Translations under genes and position numbers: made by a program
The notes under the pieces: generated by a model
What the model was told of the DNA's origin: nothing
The model's database searches: none
What the model saw: only the letters and a program-made list of their open reading frames with translations
Origin: Paracraurococcus sp042666655
GTDB lineage: Bacteria; Pseudomonadota; Alphaproteobacteria; Acetobacterales; Acetobacteraceae
Reading direction: 5' to 3'
Assembly: GCF_042666655.1 (NCBI RefSeq)
Contig: NZ_JBHTDE010000002.1
Location: 620,001 to 684,000, forward strand
DNA length: 64,000 bases
Shown: piece after piece, positions 59,452 to 64,000 of the stretch
Position numbering within the stretch: position 1 is the stretch's first letter
How the letters are laid out: the number at the start of each line of letters is the position of its first letter

Positions 59452-60048
59452 CTAGCGCGAGGAACCCTTGTCGGTTCGGGTTGCTTCGGCCAGCTGATGG
59501 CGCAGCGATTCGACCTCCGCCTTCAGCGATTCCATGGTCGGCGGCGTCTCCGGCGGGCGGAACGGCGCGAACAGGCTCATGGCGCGTTCCAGCATGACCA
59601 TGTTCTGCTTGCCGACCTCCTCAAGTCCCGGGATGCCGCCGAAGGGCATGAAGCCGCCCATCGCCTGCTCGACCGACCGGCGCATCTGTTCCTGCTGGCG
59701 GGCGAAACCGGCCATTGCAAATTCCAGGTAGCGCGGGAGCACGCTCTGCAGGCTGTCGCCGTAGAAGCCGATCAACTGGCGCAGGAAGCTCTCCGGCAGC
59801 AGGCTGCGCCCCTTCGATTCTTCCTCGACGATGATCTGGGTAAGCACCGAGCGGGTGATGTCCTCTCCCGACTTGGCATCGAAGACGATGAAGTCGCGGC
59901 CCGCCCGGACCATGTTGGCGAGGTCCTCCAGGGTGACGTAGCTGGAGGATTCCGTATTATATAGGCGACGATTGGCGTATTTCTTGACCACTACGGGTTG
60001 CAGGGGAGCTTCGCTCGTGGTTTCGGCACGGGCGGCGTTCTCGGCCAT
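59452..60048 (-). CDS. phaR: Polyhydroxyalkanoate synthesis regulator PhaR
   Basis: 198 residues. The N-terminal DNA-binding domain PHB_acc_N reads VVKKYANRRLYNTESSSYVTLEDLANMVRAGRDFIVFDAKSGEDITRSVL. The PHB_acc repeat follows: LLPESFLRQLIGFYGDSLQSVLPRYLEFAM, then a Gln/Arg helix and MFG-type segment. It represses phasin and PHA genes until PHA granules sequester it. It is divergent from the phaE-like/phaC/phaA operon with 182 bp between starts. Confidence 0.96.
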   Translation of the reverse strand: MAENAARAETTSEAPLQPVVVKKYANRRLYNTESSSYVTLEDLANMVRAGRDFIVFDAKSGEDITRSVLTQIIVEEESKGRSLLPESFLRQLIGFYGDSLQSVLPRYLEFAMAGFARQQEQMRRSVEQAMGGFMPFGGIPGLEEVGKQNMVMLERAMSLFAPFRPPETPPTMESLKAEVESLRHQLAEATRTDKGSSR

Positions 60049-60230
60049 GGCGTCTCCAGTCCTTCGTATATCGGGGCGCAGGGCGCCGGCAGGCGGGGGT
60101 GTTGCGGCCAGACTAGCACGCGCATCCCACCCCTGCGTTAGAGGGAATTCCGCACCGCACCAAGACCCGGACCGGGACCGTTGCGCGGCTGTTGAACGGG
60201 GATCGCCGATGCGGCAGGCAGGAGAGGCAG

Positions 60231-60635
60231 GTGACCGGGTCCAGGGACGAGGCAGGCGAAACGGATCGGAACAGCGCCAACCTGGACGACCTGGCGGATG
60301 CCTGGATCGCGCTGTGGCAGGTCGAGCTGACCGCGCTCGCCGCCGACCCGGCGGTGGTCGCGGCCTGGCAGCAGGCCATCGGCCTCGGCACGAACTTGTG
60401 GCGCCCGGTGCGGGCCGGGGCGCCGGATGAGCAGCCAGCCGCCGCCGCGCCGCGGTCCGCAGCCGCTGGCCCTGCATCTCACCCTGGCCCTGGCGACCCG
60501 CTGGGCAGCGCGGCTGCCGCCTGGCTGCGTGCCCGGGTCGACGAACTGGAACGCCGCCTCGCCGCCCTCGAGCGCGGGGCGGCAGGAAGCCGCACGGATC
60601 GCCGCAAGCCTCGCCGCCGCCGGCCACCCGGCTGA
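60231..60635 (+). CDS. PhaE-like small PHA synthase subunit or phaC-associated protein
   Basis: 134 residues from GTG 60231, with GGAG 6 nt upstream. The N-terminal helix is NLDDLADAWIALWQVELTALAADPAVVAAWQQAIGLG. A Pro/Ala linker follows, then a coiled coil WLRARVDELERRLAALERGA and a basic tail. The layout resembles small subunits encoded before compact PHA synthases, but the family assignment is uncertain. Its last 209 nt overlap the phaC-like frame. Confidence 0.65.
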   Translation: MTGSRDEAGETDRNSANLDDLADAWIALWQVELTALAADPAVVAAWQQAIGLGTNLWRPVRAGAPDEQPAAAAPRSAAAGPASHPGPGDPLGSAAAAWLRARVDELERRLAALERGAAGSRTDRRKPRRRRPPG

Positions 60636-61683
60636 GGCCTTCGCCGCCGCGGTCGAGCGGCGGCTGGTGGCGCGCGAGGCGGCGCTGCTGCGCGGCATCC
60701 TGGCCTATCGCCGCCACCCGTTCCGCCGCGCCATGCCCGAGCCGCCGGTGGTCTGGGCCGAGGGCGCCAGCCGGCTGCTCGACCATGGCGGGCCGGCAGC
60801 GGCACCCGCGGTGCTGGTGGTGCCGTCGCTGATAAACCGCGCCGCGGTGCTGGACCTGCTGCCCGGCAGCTCGATGCTGCGTCATCTGGCGGCAGCGGGG
60901 GTGCGGCCGCTGCTGCTTGACTGGGGCACGCCCGGGGCGCTGGAGCGCAACTTCAGCCTGACCGACTATGTCGCCGGGCGGCTGGACCGCGCTTTGGCGG
61001 CGGCGGTTGGCCTTGCCGGCGGGCCGGTGGTGCTGGCCGGTTACTGCATGGGCGGGCTGCTCGGCCTTGCCATGGCGCTGCGCCGGCCGGACCGGCTGCG
61101 CGGCCTCGCTTTGCTGGCGACGCCCTGGGATTTCTGGGCGGCCGGGGCCGCCCGTGCGCGCAGCCTCGGCGCCGCGCTGGCGGTGCTGGAGCCGCTGCTG
61201 GCGGCGACCGGGACGCTGCCGGCGCAGGCGCTGCAGGCGCTGTTCGCCGCGCAGGACCCGGCCGGGATCGCCGAGAAGTACCGCGCCTTCGGCCGGCTCG
61301 ACCCGGATGGCGCCCCGGCCCGCCGCTTCGTGGCGCTCGAGGACTGGCTGGACGACGGCGTCGCGCTGGCCGCGCCGGTGGCGCGGGAGGCGCTGGGCGG
61401 CTGGTACGGCGCCAACAGCGCGGCGCGCGGCGCCTGGCGCATCGCCGGCGAGGTGGTGGCGCCGCGCCGCCTGGCGCTGCCGGCCTTCCTCGCCATCCCG
61501 GCGCGCGACCGCATCGTCCCGCCCGGCTCGGCCCTGGCGCTGGCCGCCCACCTGCCGCACGCCCTTGTCCACCATCCGGCGGCCGGCCATGTCGGCATGG
61601 TCGCCGGCGGCGGGGCGGAGACGCAGCTTTGGCGCCCCCTGCTGACCTGGATCAAGGCGCTGCCCGGCGCCGCGGGCTTGTAG
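60427..61683 (+). CDS. phaC: PHA synthase-like alpha/beta hydrolase (PhaC)
   Basis: 418 residues. It polymerises hydroxyacyl-CoA into polyester. Catalytic triad: Cys207 in the lipase box GYCMGG, Asp361 in PARDRIVPP, and His388 in AAGHVGM. Other class III-like marks are LAYRRHPFRRAMPEPPVVWAEG, PSLINRAAVLDLLPG and PLLLDWGTPGALERNFSLTDYV. The start is uncertain: ATG 60427 overlaps the phaE-like gene by 209 nt. Residues coded by 60514-60600 look like out-of-frame text, and GTG 60529 or GTG 60667 are alternatives. Confidence 0.85.
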   Translation: MSSQPPPRRGPQPLALHLTLALATRWAARLPPGCVPGSTNWNAASPPSSAGRQEAARIAASLAAAGHPAEAFAAAVERRLVAREAALLRGILAYRRHPFRRAMPEPPVVWAEGASRLLDHGGPAAAPAVLVVPSLINRAAVLDLLPGSSMLRHLAAAGVRPLLLDWGTPGALERNFSLTDYVAGRLDRALAAAVGLAGGPVVLAGYCMGGLLGLAMALRRPDRLRGLALLATPWDFWAAGAARARSLGAALAVLEPLLAATGTLPAQALQALFAAQDPAGIAEKYRAFGRLDPDGAPARRFVALEDWLDDGVALAAPVAREALGGWYGANSAARGAWRIAGEVVAPRRLALPAFLAIPARDRIVPPGSALALAAHLPHALVHHPAAGHVGMVAGGGAETQLWRPLLTWIKALPGAAGL

Positions 61684-61738
61684 GAGGCCACGGCGCCGGT
61701 CCACAGTGCGGCGCAACACGAGGGTGGGAGACCCAGTC

Positions 61739-62914
61739 ATGACCGATATCGTCATCGCCTCAGCAGCCCGGACGCCGGTGGGCAGCTTCAACGGCGCCTT
61801 TGCCACCATGACCGCCCATGCGCTCGGCACGGTTGCCATCCAGGCCGCGCTGTCGCGCGCCGGGGTGAAGCCGGAAGAGGTGGACGAGGTCATCATGGGC
61901 CAGATCCTGACCGCCGGCGCCGGACAGAACCCCGCCCGCCAGGCGGCGATCGCCGCCGGCATCCCGGCCAGCGCCACGGCCTTCGGCATCAACCAGCTCT
62001 GCGGGTCCGGCCTGCGCGCCGTGGCGCTCGCCGCCCAGCAGATCAGCAGCGGCGACGCCGCGATCGTCGTCGCCGGCGGCCAGGAGAGCATGACCCAGGC
62101 GCCGCACGCCGCCCAGCTCCGCGCCGGGCAGAAGATGGGCGACCTGGCCATGGTCGACACCATGCTGCGCGACGGGCTGATGGACGCCTTCCATGGCTAC
62201 CACATGGGCACCACGGCCGAGAACGTCGCCGAGAAGTACCAGATCACCCGCGAGCAGCAGGACGAGTTCGCCGCCGCCAGCCAGCGCAAGGCCGGCGAGG
62301 CGATGAAGGCCGGCCGCTTCAAGGACGAGATCGCCCCGGTGACCGTCAAGGGCCGCAAGGGCGACGTGCTGATCTCGGAGGACGAGTATCCGAAGCCGTC
62401 CACCGACTACGACGTGCTGGCCAAGCTGCGGCCGGCCTTCAGCAAGACCGGCACGGTGACCGCCGGCAATGCCTCCGGCATCAACGACGGCGCCGCGGTG
62501 GCGGTGGTGATGTCGGCCGAGGAAGCGCGCAAGCGCGGCGTCGCGCCGATGGCGCGGATCGTCAGCTGGGCGACCGCGGGCGTCGATCCCTCGATCATGG
62601 GCACCGGGCCGATCCCGGCCTCCCGCCGCGCGCTGCAGAAGGCCGGCTGGTCGATCGACACGCTGGACCTGATCGAGGCGAACGAGGCCTTCGCGGCGCA
62701 GGCCTGCGCGGTGAACAAGGACCTCGGCTGGGATCCGTCCAAGGTGAACGTCAACGGCGGGGCGATCGCGCTCGGCCATCCGATCGGCGCCTCGGGCGCG
62801 CGGGTGCTGAACACCCTGCTGTTCGAGATGCAGAAGCGGAATGCCAAGCGCGGCCTGGCGACGCTGTGCATCGGCGGCGGCATGGGTGTTGCGCTCTGCG
62901 TCGAGCGGGATTGA
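61739..62914 (+). CDS. phaA: Acetyl-CoA acetyltransferase (beta-ketothiolase)
   Basis: 391-residue thiolase that condenses two acetyl-CoA to acetoacetyl-CoA, the first step of PHB synthesis. Active sites: Cys88 in NQLCGSGLRA, His347 in LGHPIGASGAR and Cys377 in TLCIGGGMG. The sequence closely resembles Zoogloea PhaA. GAGGGTGGGAG precedes the ATG at 61739, 55 nt after phaC. No phaB follows; the reductase must be encoded elsewhere, possibly by one of the SDR genes in this window. Confidence 0.96.
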   Translation: MTDIVIASAARTPVGSFNGAFATMTAHALGTVAIQAALSRAGVKPEEVDEVIMGQILTAGAGQNPARQAAIAAGIPASATAFGINQLCGSGLRAVALAAQQISSGDAAIVVAGGQESMTQAPHAAQLRAGQKMGDLAMVDTMLRDGLMDAFHGYHMGTTAENVAEKYQITREQQDEFAAASQRKAGEAMKAGRFKDEIAPVTVKGRKGDVLISEDEYPKPSTDYDVLAKLRPAFSKTGTVTAGNASGINDGAAVAVVMSAEEARKRGVAPMARIVSWATAGVDPSIMGTGPIPASRRALQKAGWSIDTLDLIEANEAFAAQACAVNKDLGWDPSKVNVNGGAIALGHPIGASGARVLNTLLFEMQKRNAKRGLATLCIGGGMGVALCVERD

Positions 62915-62922
62915 CCACAGAC

Positions 62923-62947
62923 CCAGGGAGGGCGCTGCCCTCCCTGG
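62923..62947. terminator. Convergent terminator hairpin 1 after phaA
   Basis: CCAGGGAGGG-CGCTG-CCCTCCCTGG, a perfect 10-bp stem 8 nt after the phaA stop. Confidence 0.7.
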
Positions 62948-62956
62948 ACCCACCCG

Positions 62957-62978
62957 CCAAAGGCCGAAAGGCCTCTGG
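62957..62978. terminator. Convergent hairpin 2 after phaA
   Basis: CCAAAGGCC-GAAA-GGCCTCTGG, a 9-bp stem with one mismatch and a GNRA-type loop, 9 nt beyond hairpin 1 and before the SMP-30 stop at 63003. Confidence 0.5.
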
Positions 62979-63002
62979 ACGCCTTGAGTTTGGTGACCAG
63001 GC

Positions 63003-64000
63003 TCAGCAGAAATGCGCGCCGCGCGTCTCCACCGGCAGGAGGTAGACGCTCTGGCTGGCCGTCATCAGCAACTGGTTCCGCCGCGCTCCGCCGAAGCAGA
63101 GGTTGGCGCAGATCTCCGGCAGCTTGATCAGGCCGATCCGTGCCCCGTCCGGGGCGAAGACATGCACCCCGTCATAGCCGGCGCCCACCCATCCCGCGCC
63201 GACCCAGATGTTGCCCGCCTCGTCGCAGCGGACGCCGTCGCCGAAGCCTGATTTGCCTTCCAGCGTCATGTCGCAGAGCGCCTTGCCCGCGCCGAGCTTC
63301 TGGCCGTCCACGGGGAAGGACCAGACGACATTCTTCGCCTCCGGATAGTGGCTGCTGCCGCTGTCGGCGACATAGAGCGTCTTGTAGTCGGGCGAGAAGC
63401 AGAGCCCGTTCGGCTTGAAGGGCTGGTCGGTCACCTTGGTCACTTGGCCCGACTGCCCGTCGATCCGGTAGACCGCCTCCTTGATGTAGGGGCGGGGGCT
63501 GTTCGCCGACTCCGGCACCCGGTTGCCCTCATAGTTCATCAGCGCGCCGTAGCCGGGGTCGGTGAACCAGATGCTGCCATCGGCCGGGTGCACCACGCCG
63601 TCGTTCGGCGCATTGAAATTCCCGTCCGGCCCCTTGGCCGCCAGCACGGTCTGGGTGCCGTTCGGTTCGTAGCGCACCACGTCGCGGTTGAAGTGGCGGA
63701 AGGCGATCTGCCGGCCCTCGCGGTCGAAGGTATTGCCGTTGGAGAAGCCCGAGGGGCTGCGGAAGCGGCGATGGACCGAATGGTCCTCCTCGTTCATCCG
63801 CAGGCATTCGTCGTTCGGGATGTCCGACCAGACCCAGAACCGGCCGGTGGCGTGCCAGGCCGGGCCCTCCGCCCAGCCGTAGCCGGTGGCGACTCGGCGG
63901 ATGGCGCTGTTGCCGAGCGGCGCGGTGAAGCGCTTCTTGTCGAGCGCCACGATATCCGCATCCGGGTAGCGGACCGGCGGCGCGCCGCGGCCGTAGTCGC
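63003..64000 (-). CDS. SMP-30/gluconolactonase/LRE family protein, 5' end beyond the window
   Basis: At least 332 residues of a six-bladed propeller lactonase; the frame is still open at the window edge (DYGRGAPPVRYPDADIVALDKK), so the true start lies outside. Landmarks are WAEGPAWHATGRFWVWSDIPND (metal Glu), GFSNGNTFDREGRQIAFRH, APNDGVVHPADGSIWFTDPGYG (metal Asn and Asp), PNGLCFSPDYKTLYVADSG and GFGDGVRCDEAGNIWVGAG. It hydrolyses sugar lactones with a divalent metal. It converges on phaA. Confidence 0.92.
   Translation of the reverse strand, partial: DYGRGAPPVRYPDADIVALDKKRFTAPLGNSAIRRVATGYGWAEGPAWHATGRFWVWSDIPNDECLRMNEEDHSVHRRFRSPSGFSNGNTFDREGRQIAFRHFNRDVVRYEPNGTQTVLAAKGPDGNFNAPNDGVVHPADGSIWFTDPGYGALMNYEGNRVPESANSPRPYIKEAVYRIDGQSGQVTKVTDQPFKPNGLCFSPDYKTLYVADSGSSHYPEAKNVVWSFPVDGQKLGAGKALCDMTLEGKSGFGDGVRCDEAGNIWVGAGWVGAGYDGVHVFAPDGARIGLIKLPEICANLCFGGARRNQLLMTASQSVYLLPVETRGAHFC

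Overview
The window is a GC-rich (about 70% or more, very high GC3), gene-dense chromosomal segment of an alphaproteobacterium. The best fit is Acetobacteraceae of the Roseomonas type. Pointers are the orphan Bug-type solute receptors, an alphaproteobacterial-type isocitrate dehydrogenase, the NDUFA12-mlaD-DUF2155 neighbourhood, PhaR with a compact PhaC, and a remnant of a B12-type ribonucleotide reductase. I see no rRNA, tRNA, CRISPR, prophage or insertion sequence.

Layout. 1-9.5 kb: ettA (5' end outside the window), a GNAT acetyltransferase, a Bug receptor, a patatin, mlaC-mlaA, metF, a second Bug receptor divergent from a phytanoyl-CoA-type dioxygenase, and a pentapeptide-repeat protein. 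9.5-16.9 kb: a decayed dioxygenase fragment, an SDR plus beta-hydroxyacid dehydrogenase operon, a two-subunit molybdenum hydroxylase (IorAB type), ybaK, acuI and a third Bug receptor. 16.9-25.2 kb: a DUF2075 helicase-like protein coupled to an EamA exporter, a peptide-type binding protein, a FemAB-like protein, and a tightly coupled minus-strand operon NDUFA12-mlaD-small ORF-DUF2155-metallohydrolase. 25.4-26.9 kb: a shrunken, apparently catalytically dead relative of NrdJ ribonucleotide reductase, with a DnaA box upstream and 10-bp-phased CTCAA repeats downstream. 27-37.6 kb: PhoD phosphatase, a GST-like isomerase, an amino-acid oxidase-type flavoprotein, a double cold-shock protein, a CHAP lipoprotein, two coupled exported proteins of unknown function, a TRAP receptor and a YfhO-like membrane protein. 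37.9-46.7 kb: histidine utilisation (hutF on the minus strand, hutUHI on the plus strand), split by a head-to-head lipid kinase/PAP2 phosphatase pair. 46.8-58 kb: a predicted barrel protein, a TetR regulator, a fourth Bug receptor, an Asp/Glu racemase, a small Cys-rich exported protein, an OmpA-like protein, icd, a PepSY protein, a Leu/Ile/Val-type receptor and two tandem peptide-type receptors. 58-64 kb: an envelope protein, an XRE regulator, the PHA cluster (phaR, a PhaE-like subunit, phaC, phaA) and the edge of an SMP-30/gluconolactonase gene.

Functional picture: a nutritionally versatile heterotroph. Nine solute-binding proteins lie here without cognate permeases. There are also histidine catabolism via formimidoylglutamate deiminase, carbon storage as polyhydroxyalkanoate, and a dispersed Mla lipid-transport system (mlaA and mlaC together, mlaD 20 kb away, no mlaEF seen).

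The points most worth a second look are the NrdJ-derived protein and its surroundings (DnaA box, phased repeats, a LexA-like GAAC-N7-GAAC motif), the dioxygenase remnant before the SDR operon, the overlapping phaE-like/phaC frames, and the palindromic sites between the abutting starts of the lipid kinase and PAP2 genes.
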